64,000 nt of DNA. Origin: an uncultured Ruminococcus sp. GTDB lineage: Bacteria; Bacillota; Clostridia; Oscillospirales; Ruminococcaceae. Both the position numbers and the translations under genes were made by a program. Under the pieces are notes generated by a model. That model saw only the letters and a program-made list of their open reading frames with translations, searched no databases and had not been told where the DNA came from. How positions within the stretch are numbered: position 1 is the first letter of the stretch; every line of letters starts with the position of its first letter. Of the stretch, positions 1 through 8,940 are shown piece by piece. The stretch is from contig NZ_CAKSNX010000002.1 in assembly GCF_934476685.1 (NCBI RefSeq), positions 248,001 through 312,000 on the forward strand. The letters are read 5' to 3'.

Positions 1-497
1 TTCCTGAAAGTACGGTCTATGATATCCGCTGTGCTGACAGGATATTTCTATATAAGATACTTACAGCCGACAGAGATGAGCTTTCTCTGCTGCCCGATAT
101 GAACGAAAATATGATAAACCGATTTATGGCTGTCCGTGAGAATTGCACCTCTGCGGCTGATTTCTGTCAGAAATTCAAGAGCCGTAATATTACAATGGCA
201 AGGGTAAGAAGAATGTTGTTACACCTTGTTCTCGGTGTGAGGTGCGAAGATATAAAGCCTGTGCCTTACGGCAGGATATTGGCGTTTAATAAAAGAGGAA
301 CAGAAATACTTTCAAAAGCGTCCAACAGAACGCTGACCTATGATACATCTCTCAGCAGACTTGAAAATCTGTCTGAGCATAGCCGCAGGATATGTTCGCT
401 GGAGCTTAAAGCGTCTGCATTGCAGCAAATGTGCATCAATAGCCAAAATACAGAACGCATAAATGATTATAAGAAAAAAATAAAAATAATAGGATAA
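1..497 (+). CDS. tmcAL: tRNA(Met) cytidine acetate ligase, 3' end (TmcAL/YlbM family)
   Basis: The frame is open from the left edge of the window (first full codon at base 3), so this is the C-terminal part of a longer gene. The readable part is 164 codons. The stretch KFKSRNITMARVRRMLLHLV and the following basic segment match the C-terminal region of the TmcAL/YlbM (former DUF795) family, which uses acetate and ATP to make N4-acetylcytidine at the wobble position of elongator tRNA-Met. The nucleotide-binding N-terminus lies outside the window. An internal ATG at 99 has no ribosome-binding site and the upstream codons stay coding, so it is not the start. The next gene begins 13 bases after the stop, so the two may be cotranscribed. 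The family call rests on C-terminal similarity only. Confidence 0.75.
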   Translation, partial: PESTVYDIRCADRIFLYKILTADRDELSLLPDMNENMINRFMAVRENCTSAADFCQKFKSRNITMARVRRMLLHLVLGVRCEDIKPVPYGRILAFNKRGTEILSKASNRTLTYDTSLSRLENLSEHSRRICSLELKASALQQMCINSQNTERINDYKKKIKIIG

Positions 498-510
498 TGG
501 AGGCATTGAA

Positions 511-3500
511 ATGAAGTTTATGAGCCGTGCTGCTGCATTTACAACAGCCTTGTTAGTGTGTATGTCCTCAGTGTATGCTGTGGATATAGGGGAAAATGCT
601 GAGCCTAAAACTCTGGATATCTCTTTTTCACAGGGAAATATGAGCTATTCTATTGAGCAGGCTGAAAAACCCTTGAAAGAAATGCGCCTGTCGGAAGAAA
701 ATACAGGTGCGGATAATTCTCAGACTGATGAATCTGAGCTACCCTCAGCATTTGATCTCAGAAACAGCAATACTGTAACGCCTGTAAAAAATCAGCAGTC
801 AACACAGTCCTGCTGGGCATTTTCAGCTATCGCTTGTGCAGAGCAAAACCTTGTTTCACAGGGACTTGCCAACAGCACTGTTGACCTTTCTGAATCTGCA
901 CTGACATGGTTCGGTCAGAATACAGCCATAGGCAGCAATGAGGGAACAAAGGTCGATGATCCGTATCAGAACGGCGGTAACTGGATAACGGCTGCCCTTG
1001 CAATGTCGAGATTTTCAGGTGTTGAGTATGAGGACGATGCACCTTTCCTTGACGGAACGGCAGAGAATGCAAAACTGTCTGACCGGCAGCGTGATGTGTG
1101 TGAATATCATCTGAGATCGGCTCAGAACATTCCTAAAGAAAATACAGCAGATATAAAAGCTGCGGTAATGAATAACGGCGGAGTATCGGTATCGTATTTT
1201 ACCAATGAAAAATATTTTTCTGCCGATAATGAAAGCTATTACTGCCCAAACAGCAGTATGATAAATCATTCTGTCACTATCATAGGCTGGGACGATGATT
1301 ACAGCAGAGAGAATTTCTCAGAGGATAACCGCCCCGAAAATAACGGCGCATGGCTCGTCAAAGGCTCATGGGGAGGATTTTCACAGGACGGCTGCTACTA
1401 CATCTCTTATGAAGAGCCTGAAATGAAATATTTCTGCACCTATGAAATGGAAGAGAACAGCAATGCCGACAATGTTTATACATATACGAACGGCACTAAT
1501 ATGGTGCTTGCCTATGCTGAAAATTCTATAACAGGTGCAAATGTGTTCACAGCAGAAAAGGAAGAAACACTGTCCGAAGTATCGTTCTTTCTTATGAACA
1601 CCAAAGGCGAAAATGTTGACTATAAGATATCTGTTTACAGATCGCCAAACAGCTCCGCCCCTCAGAGCGGAGAGAGAATATCACAAATGAGCGGCAGTGT
1701 ATGCCGTGACGGATTTTACACCGTTAAAACCGAAAATGATCCGAAACTTAAAGCAGGAGAAAAATTTTCTGTCGTGCTGACCCTTGAATACAGCGGAACA
1801 TACAGCTATATTCTCTGCGAGGGCGGCGGTACATCGCAAAGCGGCAGCGGAGAAAGCTTTGTTTCCACAGGCGGAAAGTGGTACGACTGCAAAACTTCGG
1901 GATATAATAACATTTATATAAATGCCTATACTTCCGATGTATCTGAACCAGATAAGGACGGCTTGAAAGAACTTGCCGACTCATATTCCGAAACCGCAGG
2001 AATGGCTAAGAGCAGAAATAAAGCGCTTAAAACAGCCGCAAATAAAAATGCCTCTGTGTCAGATGTAAGAAACAGCCGTCTGCTTTTAAATTCAGCAGCA
2101 GAGAAAAAAGAAAGTCGTAAAACCATTTCCACAGCGGAAGAATGGAACGAATTTGCCGAAAGCGTTGCAGAGGGCAATACATATAAAGGGAAAATAGTAT
2201 ATCTTGAAAATGATATAGATTTTACTGATTGTGATTTTGTTCCTGCCGGCAGTGATGACAATGCGTTTGAAGGATATTTTGACGGAAACGGATATATGCT
2301 CAGCTCCATAGAATGTGTAAATACTGACGGCACAGCAAGCGTTTTTCCGCTTATAACAAGTAATTCAGTTGTAAGCGACCTTACTGTTAAAGACAGTTTT
2401 TTTACAGGAAAAAATGTCGGTGCAATAGTCGGAAAAGCAGAGGATTCCTATATTTTACACTGTGGATTTAATGGAAATATCACTGCAGAAGAGCAAAGCG
2501 GTCTTATTGCGGCTCAGCTTATAAACTCCACAGCAGACAGCTGTTACGGCAATTCAAAATCTGACGACAGCGAAGAAAAATTGTTCGGCTTGGCTGAAAA
2601 TTCCTTTGTGTCAAATTCGTATGCTGATGATACAAAGGAAACCGCATATATGCTGAATACTGTTGGCGGAGAGCAATATGACAGTGGAGATTGGTGCTTT
2701 GACGAGATACCAAAGGCTGCAAATTACGGCAAAGAGCCTGTTCATAAGATAACTTTCAATGTAAATGACGATATTTATTTGTCTTATTCAGACTCACAGG
2801 GCAAGGCAGAATTTCCGCAGGTAAAAGCGGATGACGGATATAAGTTCCGCTGGTATCTTGATGATGAGCAGATAAGCGAAAATAATATTTTCACCGCCGA
2901 TACAACAGTAACCGCAAAGGCTGTAAAGGCTGAAAGCTTTACAATAACATATAAGCTCAACGGTGGTGTCAACAGCGAAGATAACCCTGTTGAAGTAAAC
3001 GAGGGTGATACAGTTGAACTTGCCGCTCCCGAAAGAGAGGGTTATGTATTTGCAGGCTGGTATGCTGACAGCGAATTTACTTCTGAACCAATAGAGGTAC
3101 TTTCCGATATATCGCAGGATAACGTGCTTTATGCAAAGTGGGAAAAGCAGACTTTTACAGTAACATACCTTGATAATTTCGGAAATACTGTAAAAACTCA
3201 GACCGTAAATTACGGCGAAAATGCCGAAGAACCTGCCGCACCATATGTCAAAGGACTTAAGTTCGACCATTGGGAGGGCAGCTCTGAGAATATTACTGAG
3301 GACACTGTAATATCTGCCGTTTATAATGTAGTGTCAGTTGACCTTTCTGAATGTACAGTCGATAATTTTGAAGAATGTACCTATGACGGTACAGCCAAAA
3401 CGCAGGAAAACCTTGAGGTTTCATACGGCTCTGCAAAACTTAAAGCAGGGGAGCATTACAGCATATCCTATGTAAATAATGTTTCAGCAGGAACAGCCTA

Positions 3501-4299
3501 TGCTGTCATAAAAGGAACGGGCAGCTGCAAGGGTGTAAAGACAGTAACATTCAAGATAGAGCCTAAAACTGCCGAAAATGTGAAGCTTGGCTATGTCAAC
3601 ACAAGATACTTTACAGGCAGCGAGATACGTCCGTCTTTAGATGTATATATGGACGGCAAAAAAATGACTTACAGCAAGGATTATTATTTCACTTATACTG
3701 ACAACATCAACGCAGGCGTAGGTCATATAAATGTAAACTTCAAAGGAAATTATAAGGGGACTGTTGTCAAGGATTTCAACATTCTCCCGAAAAGATCAGA
3801 TGAGCTTACATATTCCGAAATGGGCAGCTATGTATATGAGGGCAAGACAATAGAAGTTCTGCCTGATATATATAATGGTGATGTCAGAGTTCAGGAGGGT
3901 ACTGACTTTGATGTTGAGTATATCAACAATGACTATACGGGACTTGCCATAGCAAAAATAACCTTCAAGGGGAATTACAGTGGAATAAGACTTGCTTACT
4001 ACACTATTTATCCGCAAAGACCGGAGGATCTTAAAGTTGAAAAGATCGGCAACAGTTCGCTGACCGTATCATGGAATGAGATCGACGGCGCATTCGGATA
4101 CCGCATCGAGTACAGCGATAATGAAAATTTCCGAAACAGCAGATATAAGACTGTTGTCGGAAAAGATAAAACATCATATACATTGAGCGGGCTTAACATG
4201 GGCAGTACATATTATGTCCGTCTGACAGCCTATACTCAGATAAACGAACGTATAAAGGCTTTTGGAAAAGCGTCAGAAGCCGTTGTTGCAGAACTTTAA
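511..4299 (+). CDS. secreted C1A (papain-like) peptidase with InlB-type, Ig-like and FN3 repeats
   Basis: A 1262-residue secreted multidomain protein. The signal peptide spans about 1-23 and ends in VYA. A papain-fold domain spans about 75-310: the catalytic Cys is C101 in QSCWAFS and the His is H253 in INHSVTIIGW. Where the family has the catalytic Asn (VKNSWG) this protein has VKGSWG, so residue 285 is Gly. A lectin-like beta domain (about 320-475) follows, typical of bacterial C1A proteins. Next come a GLUG/M26-like segment (about 540-690), two InlB-type repeats (GYVFAGWYADSEF and a second) at about 810-945, three Ig-like repeats of about 75 residues, and a C-terminal fibronectin type III domain. 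There is no LPXTG motif. GGAGG lies 8 bases before the ATG. The likely role is surface proteolysis or adhesion; activity is uncertain because of the Asn-to-Gly change. Confidence 0.85.
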   Translation: MKFMSRAAAFTTALLVCMSSVYAVDIGENAEPKTLDISFSQGNMSYSIEQAEKPLKEMRLSEENTGADNSQTDESELPSAFDLRNSNTVTPVKNQQSTQSCWAFSAIACAEQNLVSQGLANSTVDLSESALTWFGQNTAIGSNEGTKVDDPYQNGGNWITAALAMSRFSGVEYEDDAPFLDGTAENAKLSDRQRDVCEYHLRSAQNIPKENTADIKAAVMNNGGVSVSYFTNEKYFSADNESYYCPNSSMINHSVTIIGWDDDYSRENFSEDNRPENNGAWLVKGSWGGFSQDGCYYISYEEPEMKYFCTYEMEENSNADNVYTYTNGTNMVLAYAENSITGANVFTAEKEETLSEVSFFLMNTKGENVDYKISVYRSPNSSAPQSGERISQMSGSVCRDGFYTVKTENDPKLKAGEKFSVVLTLEYSGTYSYILCEGGGTSQSGSGESFVSTGGKWYDCKTSGYNNIYINAYTSDVSEPDKDGLKELADSYSETAGMAKSRNKALKTAANKNASVSDVRNSRLLLNSAAEKKESRKTISTAEEWNEFAESVAEGNTYKGKIVYLENDIDFTDCDFVPAGSDDNAFEGYFDGNGYMLSSIECVNTDGTASVFPLITSNSVVSDLTVKDSFFTGKNVGAIVGKAEDSYILHCGFNGNITAEEQSGLIAAQLINSTADSCYGNSKSDDSEEKLFGLAENSFVSNSYADDTKETAYMLNTVGGEQYDSGDWCFDEIPKAANYGKEPVHKITFNVNDDIYLSYSDSQGKAEFPQVKADDGYKFRWYLDDEQISENNIFTADTTVTAKAVKAESFTITYKLNGGVNSEDNPVEVNEGDTVELAAPEREGYVFAGWYADSEFTSEPIEVLSDISQDNVLYAKWEKQTFTVTYLDNFGNTVKTQTVNYGENAEEPAAPYVKGLKFDHWEGSSENITEDTVISAVYNVVSVDLSECTVDNFEECTYDGTAKTQENLEVSYGSAKLKAGEHYSISYVNNVSAGTAYAVIKGTGSCKGVKTVTFKIEPKTAENVKLGYVNTRYFTGSEIRPSLDVYMDGKKMTYSKDYYFTYTDNINAGVGHINVNFKGNYKGTVVKDFNILPKRSDELTYSEMGSYVYEGKTIEVLPDIYNGDVRVQEGTDFDVEYINNDYTGLAIAKITFKGNYSGIRLAYYTIYPQRPEDLKVEKIGNSSLTVSWNEIDGAFGYRIEYSDNENFRNSRYKTVVGKDKTSYTLSGLNMGSTYYVRLTAYTQINERIKAFGKASEAVVAEL

Positions 4300-4346
4300 A
4301 AGTTTATTGAAGTAAATCAATTACTTTAATATTCATAATAAAGCTA

Positions 4347-4375
4347 TTGGCAAAATTGATTATATGTGTTATAAT
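4347..4375 (+). promoter_or_regulatory. sigma-A-type promoter of the ACT/UPF0210 operon
   Basis: TTGGCA at 4347-4352 and TATAAT at 4370-4375 are separated by exactly 17 bases. The site lies in the gap after the C1A peptidase gene and about 40 bases before the ACT-domain gene. No clear terminator was seen between the peptidase gene and this promoter. Confidence 0.8.
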
Positions 4376-4416
4376 ATTAAAAGCAATACTTAGATCAGAA
4401 AGGCTGGTATAGATTT

Positions 4417-4686
4417 ATGAGAGCTGTTGTTACAGTTATTGGTAAGGATACAGTAGGTATCCTCGCAAAGGTAAGCACAAAGTGCGCTGAATTTAATGCA
4501 AACGTTGAGGAAGTTACTCAGTCAATACTTCAGGAGCTTTTTGCTATGATAATGGTAGTTGATATATCTAAGCTCAATTCGGATTTTGCATCTTTGTCTG
4601 ATGCTCTTACCGAGCTTGGCGACAGTATGGGCGTTAAGATCCATACAATGCATGAGGATATATTCAACTGTATGCACCATATTTAA
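4417..4686 (+). CDS. ACT domain-containing protein (UPF0237 family)
   Basis: An 89-residue protein that is a single ACT domain. It begins MRAVVTVIGKDTVGILAKVS, the usual start of the UPF0237 family, and has the expected beta-alpha-beta-beta-alpha-beta length. ACT domains bind amino acids or other small ligands as regulators. The gene lies 18 bases upstream of a UPF0210 gene; this pair is conserved in many Firmicutes and archaea, which suggests the ACT protein regulates or partners the larger protein. AGAAAGG lies about 13 bases before the ATG. The biochemical role of the pair is not settled. Confidence 0.9.
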   Translation: MRAVVTVIGKDTVGILAKVSTKCAEFNANVEEVTQSILQELFAMIMVVDISKLNSDFASLSDALTELGDSMGVKIHTMHEDIFNCMHHI

Positions 4687-4704
4687 TGAGAGGACTTCTG
4701 ACAG

Positions 4705-6060
4705 ATGATAAATACATATGACGTACTTGAAACCATTCGTATGATTCAGGACGAATGTCTTGATATCCGTACAATAACAATGGGTATCTCGCTCCTTGAC
4801 TGTATCGACAGCGATATAGATAAGGCTTGCGAAAAGGTATATAACAAGATCACAACAAAGGCTGCACGTCTTGTCGAAGTAGGTGAGCAGATCGAAAAGG
4901 AACTTGGCATACCGATCATTAACAAGAGAATTTCCGTTACACCTATCGCTATAATCTCTGCTGCCTGCAAATGTTCACCTGTGAAATTTGCACACGCAAT
5001 GGACGATGCTGCAAAGGCTGTTGGCGTAAACCTTATCGGAGGATATTCCGCACTTGTGCCTAAGGGATTTTCTGACGGAGATATCGAGCTTATAAAGTCT
5101 ATCCCACAGGCTCTTGCAGAAACCGAAAGAGTATGTTCTTCCGTAAATATCGGTTCAACTAAAACTGGCATCAACCTCGACGCTGTAAAAATGATGGGCG
5201 GCATTATCAAAGAATGTGCTGAAAAGACCATTGATTCTGCTTGTTTCGGTGCAGCAAAGCTCGTTGTATTCTGTAATGCAGTTGAGGATAACCCGTTTAT
5301 GGCAGGTGCTTTCCACGGTGTTGGCGAACCTGAGTGCATGATAAATGTCGGCGTATCAGGTCCTGGAGTTGTAAGAGCAGCTCTTGCAAAGTATCCTGAC
5401 GCTGATATCACTAAGATCTCTGACGTTATCAAGGATATCTCATTCAAGATAACAAGAGTAGGTCAGCTTGTAGGAACTATCGCTTCTGAAAGGCTCGGCG
5501 TACCATTCGGTATCGTTGACCTTTCACTTGCTCCGACTCCTGCTGTCGGCGACTCTGTTGCACATATCCTTGAGGAGATCGGACTTGAAAAGTGCGGTAC
5601 TCACGGAACTACCGCTACACTTGCTCTCCTTAATGACGCAGTTAAGAAGGGCGGAGTAATGGCTTGCTCAAGAATAGGCGGACTTTCAGGCGCATTTATC
5701 CCTGTTTCTGAGGACGCAGGAATGATAGACGCTGCAAAGAGCGGTACGCTCTGTATCGAAAAGCTTGAAGCTATGACAGCTGTATGCTCAGTTGGTCTTG
5801 ATATGATCGTTGTTCCTGGTGATACTCCTGCCGATACACTTTCAGCTATCATCGCTGACGAGGCTGCTATCGGTATGGTAAACTGCAAGACAACGGCAGT
5901 AAGAGTTATCCCTGCTATCGGCAAGGAAGTCGGTGAAGAACTTGACTGGGGCGGACTTTTCGGCTGCGGACCTGTAATGCCGCTTAAGAAAGAATCTGCA
6001 AGCAAATTCATCAATCGTGGCGGACAGATCCCTGCACCGCTGCATTCACTTAAAAACTGA
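4705..6060 (+). CDS. PFL-like family protein (UPF0210/DUF711)
   Basis: A 451-residue protein of the UPF0210 (DUF711) family, whose fold resembles the pyruvate formate-lyase barrel but which has no glycyl radical motif. It begins MINTYDVLETIRMIQDECLD and contains the family segments MGGIIKECAEKT, FGIVDLSLAPTPAVGDSVA and the C-terminal WGGLFGCGPVMPL. Length is normal for the family. GAGAGGAC lies before the ATG. It follows the ACT gene in one operon from the promoter at 4347-4375. Codon usage is that of a well-expressed host gene. The function of the family is unknown. Confidence 0.9.
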   Translation: MINTYDVLETIRMIQDECLDIRTITMGISLLDCIDSDIDKACEKVYNKITTKAARLVEVGEQIEKELGIPIINKRISVTPIAIISAACKCSPVKFAHAMDDAAKAVGVNLIGGYSALVPKGFSDGDIELIKSIPQALAETERVCSSVNIGSTKTGINLDAVKMMGGIIKECAEKTIDSACFGAAKLVVFCNAVEDNPFMAGAFHGVGEPECMINVGVSGPGVVRAALAKYPDADITKISDVIKDISFKITRVGQLVGTIASERLGVPFGIVDLSLAPTPAVGDSVAHILEEIGLEKCGTHGTTATLALLNDAVKKGGVMACSRIGGLSGAFIPVSEDAGMIDAAKSGTLCIEKLEAMTAVCSVGLDMIVVPGDTPADTLSAIIADEAAIGMVNCKTTAVRVIPAIGKEVGEELDWGGLFGCGPVMPLKKESASKFINRGGQIPAPLHSLKN

Positions 6061-6075
6061 TATCACATTTTCACA

Positions 6076-6109
6076 GGGGAGGAACATATTCGTTTCTCCC
6101 CGATTTTTT
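6076..6109 (+). terminator. intrinsic terminator after the UPF0210 gene
   Basis: GGGGAGGAA pairs with TTTCTCCCC (one G-T pair) across a short loop and is followed by six T residues. It lies just before the ribosome-binding site of the next gene, so that gene probably depends on readthrough or on a promoter not resolved here. Confidence 0.75.
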
Positions 6110-6125
6110 AGAATTGAGGAATCAT

Positions 6126-6917
6126 ATGAAGCTTAATATTTATGCGGACTTTACATATAAGATATCCTTTGAGGAAAGACTGCTGCTGATAAAGAACAGC
6201 GGCTTTGACGGAATCATGCTGGGATTCTCCGAAGGATTGAAATATACTCAGTATGAAACTGCCGATAAATTCGGACTGGAGATTGAAAATGTTCATTCTC
6301 CATTTGACAGAATGAATGCACTGTGGAATATCTGTGATGTAAGTGAGTATATTCTCGACCGTACTCTTGAATGTATAGACATATGCGGGAAAAATGGTAT
6401 CAGAAAAATGGTCATACACCCCACAGACGGTATAAAGCCTTTTGAACCCACAAAATTTGGTTTTGTGAACTTTAGTAAGCTTGTCGATCATGCTGAGAAA
6501 AGGGGAGTGGATCTTCTTTTTGAAAATATACAAATGCCGCAGTTCCTTGATACCATATTCAATGAGTTCGGTGAGAGCGAGCGTGTGAGATTTTGCTATG
6601 ATATAGGTCACGAAAATTGTTTCTCAAAAGGCACAGACTGCCTGAGCAAATTTTCTGACAAACTGAGCGGACTTCATATCCACGATAATGACGGCTTGAC
6701 CGACGGACATCTTATACCCTATGACGGAAATATAGATTATAGTGCGTTTCTCCATAAGCTTGCAGCTGTGGATTACAGCGGAGCAATGTCGCTGGAGCTG
6801 TATATGGGAAAATCAAATCTGTATGATGAAACCACATATGAAACCTTTGTCAGCGAGGCTGCAAAAGCAGGCAGATTTTTAACTCAGCAGTATGAACTTA
6901 TAAAAAAAGAGGTGTAA
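6126..6917 (+). CDS. sugar phosphate isomerase/epimerase-like TIM-barrel protein
   Basis: A 263-residue member of the xylose isomerase-like/AP endonuclease 2 TIM-barrel superfamily. Visible barrel signatures are FDGIMLGF near the N-terminus, the metal-ligand-like ENIQMP, FCYDIGHEN and GLHIHDNDG, then a late Glu in SLELYMG. These usually hold a divalent metal in keto-aldose isomerases, epimerases or endonucleases. The start at 6126 is preferred to the upstream TTG at 6114 because AGGA at 6117-6120 is well spaced only for the ATG. A PHP-domain phosphatase follows after 4 bases, so the pair may act on the same phosphosugar-like compound. The substrate is unknown. Confidence 0.8.
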   Translation: MKLNIYADFTYKISFEERLLLIKNSGFDGIMLGFSEGLKYTQYETADKFGLEIENVHSPFDRMNALWNICDVSEYILDRTLECIDICGKNGIRKMVIHPTDGIKPFEPTKFGFVNFSKLVDHAEKRGVDLLFENIQMPQFLDTIFNEFGESERVRFCYDIGHENCFSKGTDCLSKFSDKLSGLHIHDNDGLTDGHLIPYDGNIDYSAFLHKLAAVDYSGAMSLELYMGKSNLYDETTYETFVSEAAKAGRFLTQQYELIKKEV

Positions 6918-6921
6918 TGCT

Positions 6922-7794
6922 ATGAACAGACTGATTATGGATATGCATACCCACAGCAGCTTTTCCCCCGATGCTGCGGACAGCGCTGAACTTATGTATA
7001 AACGTGCAAGTGAGATAGGCTTGTCTTACTATGCCTTGACGGATCACTGCGACTGCAACTTCTGGTATCCTGTGGAGCATTATAAAAGGGATAATATACC
7101 TCAGGACGATATGATGATGTACGGCAGCGGAAAATATTCCATTGATAGCATTACTGAGCAGAAAAGGCTCAAAGAACATCTTAAAAGCAAACTTAACGGT
7201 GTGAAAATAATCATCGGCATAGAGCTTGGTCAGCCTTTGCAGGATATAGAAAATGCCGAAACTATTGCCTCTGACAAGGATCTGGATTTTATAATCGGTT
7301 CTCATCATCAGAACAGAGGAGAAAATGATTTTTACTACCTTAAATATGACTCTATGACTAAAGCTGAGATATACAAACTCCTTGATGACTATTTTGAACA
7401 AATGCTTGAAATGTGCAAATGGGGAAAGTTTGATGTTCTCGGTCATCTTACCTATCCGCTGAGATATATCTGCGGCGAATATGGAATAGATATAGACCTC
7501 TCTTCATATGATGAAATCATAAGAGAAATATTCAAGACTATCATCAATAACGTCAAGGGAATTGAGATAAACACTTCCGGCTTAAGACAAAAATACGGAA
7601 AGACCTTCCCTGATGAAAAATATGTCCGCCTGTATAAAGAACTTGGCGGCGAGATAATCACTGTGGGTTCAGATGCGCACTGCGTAAAAGACCTCGGAAA
7701 AGGTATCTCAGAAGGTATAGAGCTTGCTGAAACTGCGGGCTTTAAATATCTTGCCTGCTTTGAAAAGCATAAGCCTGAATTTATAAAAATATAA
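6922..7794 (+). CDS. histidinol-phosphatase-like PHP domain protein
   Basis: A 290-residue PHP-family hydrolase. The metal-binding motifs are in order: MHTHSSFSPDA (HxH) at the N-terminus, LTDHCD, GSHH near the middle, GHLTYPLRY, and GSDAH near the C-terminus. These ligate a trinuclear metal centre in HisK-type histidinol-phosphatases and related phosphoesterases. Length matches HisK. GAGGTG lies 8 bases before the ATG, and the gene sits 4 bases after the TIM-barrel gene. No other histidine biosynthesis gene is nearby, so histidinol phosphate is only one possible substrate. Confidence 0.8.
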   Translation: MNRLIMDMHTHSSFSPDAADSAELMYKRASEIGLSYYALTDHCDCNFWYPVEHYKRDNIPQDDMMMYGSGKYSIDSITEQKRLKEHLKSKLNGVKIIIGIELGQPLQDIENAETIASDKDLDFIIGSHHQNRGENDFYYLKYDSMTKAEIYKLLDDYFEQMLEMCKWGKFDVLGHLTYPLRYICGEYGIDIDLSSYDEIIREIFKTIINNVKGIEINTSGLRQKYGKTFPDEKYVRLYKELGGEIITVGSDAHCVKDLGKGISEGIELAETAGFKYLACFEKHKPEFIKI

Positions 7795-7797
7795 CAG

Positions 7798-7833
7798 CAA
7801 GCCGTTCGGAGGATATATCCGAGCGGCTTTTTA
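7798..7833 (+). terminator. intrinsic terminator after the PHP gene
   Basis: AAGCCGTTCGGA pairs with TCCGAGCGGCTT around a 7-base loop, followed by a short T run. It separates the plus-strand pair from the convergent sigG gene, whose stop is at 7849. Confidence 0.85.
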
Positions 7834-7848
7834 CAGCTTTTGCTTAGA

Positions 7849-8619
7849 CTAAAGCTGTGACTTTATTCTGTTGAGCGCACTTTTTTCAAGTCTTGATACT
7901 TGCGCCTGCGAAATGCCTATCTGCTTGGCAACTTCCACCTGCGTCCTGCCTTGAAAAAAGCGCAGGTAAAGTATATTTTTCTCTCTCGGCAGAAGATTGC
8001 TTATGGCTTCTTTAACTGTAAGCTCGTCCAGCCAGCTTTTGTCATCATCATTATCTCCCACCTGATCGAGAATGTATAATGCGTCCCCGGCGTCAGAGTA
8101 AACAGGTTCGTAAAGGGAAACAGGGTCCGTTACCGATTCGATAGCTGTAACAACATCAGCACGTTTTTCACCAATGATCTCTGCTATCTGATCTACTGTG
8201 GGTTCGCATTGATGCTGACAGATATATGCCTCCTTAGCCTGCATAGCCTTGTACGCAAGATCACGGAGAGAGCGGCTTACACGCATAGGGCGGTAATCAC
8301 GCAGAAATCTTTTCACCTCTCCCGATATCATTGGCACAGCATAGGTCGAAAATTTTACATCTAATGATGTGTCAAAATTGTCTATCGCCTTGATAAGACC
8401 GATAACTCCCACCTGAAAAAGATCGTCGGGGGAGTCGCTCCGCCCTGTGAATTTCTGAAGTACGCTGAGGACTAATCTCAGATTGCAGTTTATAAGTTCT
8501 TCTCTTGCTGCCCTGTCTCCACTGTGAGCCTTTTTAAGCAGTTCGATCTTTTCCGATTCCTTGATAGTTTTCAGATCATTGGTATTTATGCCGCTGATCT
8601 CTACTTTATTATATTGCAT
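7849..8619 (-). CDS. sigG: RNA polymerase sporulation sigma factor SigG
   Basis: A 256-residue sigma-70 family protein. The N-terminus MQYNKVEISGINTNDL matches the SigG-specific start, region 2 contains DLFQVGVIGLIKAIDNFD and KFSTYAVPMISGE, and region 4 contains REKNILYLRFFQGRTQVEV and QAQVSRLEK. SigG directs late forespore gene expression. The frame stays open 42 codons upstream, but only the ATG at 8619 has a ribosome-binding site (AGGTG, 5 bases away) and this start gives the usual family length. The next genes are a Spo0A-like regulator (divergent) and ylmC, a sporulation-gene neighbourhood. Confidence 0.92.
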   Translation of the reverse strand: MQYNKVEISGINTNDLKTIKESEKIELLKKAHSGDRAAREELINCNLRLVLSVLQKFTGRSDSPDDLFQVGVIGLIKAIDNFDTSLDVKFSTYAVPMISGEVKRFLRDYRPMRVSRSLRDLAYKAMQAKEAYICQHQCEPTVDQIAEIIGEKRADVVTAIESVTDPVSLYEPVYSDAGDALYILDQVGDNDDDKSWLDELTVKEAISNLLPREKNILYLRFFQGRTQVEVAKQIGISQAQVSRLEKSALNRIKSQL

Positions 8620-8784
8620 ATCAACACCTGCACAATTAACTTTTTTTAGTGCGTCATATCTTTTCTGTCGGTTTGATTTGTTTAATATAATTATTGCCTG
8701 CCATATCTCATAGTATGCAGAAAAAATTCTGGTATCATATTCCACATAACTTAAAAATGCAAATTAATGGATAATGGCGCAATG

Positions 8785-8791
8785 TTCGACA
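8785..8791 (-). promoter_or_regulatory. candidate 0A box (Spo0A-binding site)
   Basis: The minus strand reads TGTCGAA here, the core of the Spo0A recognition site. It lies between sigG and the Spo0A-like gene, 79 bases upstream of the -35 element at 8870. One 7-mer is weak alone: about eight chance copies are expected in 64 kb on both strands. The position next to a gene for a Spo0A-type DNA-binding domain is what makes it notable. Confidence 0.45.
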
Positions 8792-8869
8792 TTTATTAAA
8801 TTACTTTAAACCGCCGAATATAAAACAGTAAACTAAAAAAGTATTAGCTGTTAATAATCGGATAAATCA

Positions 8870-8898
8870 TTGATAATCCGGTTTGAATTTGCTATAAT
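8870..8898 (+). promoter_or_regulatory. promoter of the Spo0A-like gene
   Basis: TTGATA at 8870-8875 and TATAAT at 8893-8898 with a 17-base spacer. The predicted start of transcription is about 8905, and AAGGAGCGAG follows about 10 bases before the ATG at 8941. Confidence 0.85.
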
Positions 8899-8940
8899 CA
8901 AATTATAAGTATAGTAAAACATATCCAAGGAGCGAGAATA

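Noticed and set aside
4746..5447. 233-codon open frame on the minus strand inside the UPF0210 gene
   Set aside because: Complete overlap with a strongly coding gene of clear family; no ribosome-binding site and shadow-like composition.
8620..8745. 42-codon N-terminal extension of the sigG frame
   Set aside because: No ribosome-binding site at its first ATG, not part of the family, and the start at 8619 has a well-placed AGGTG.
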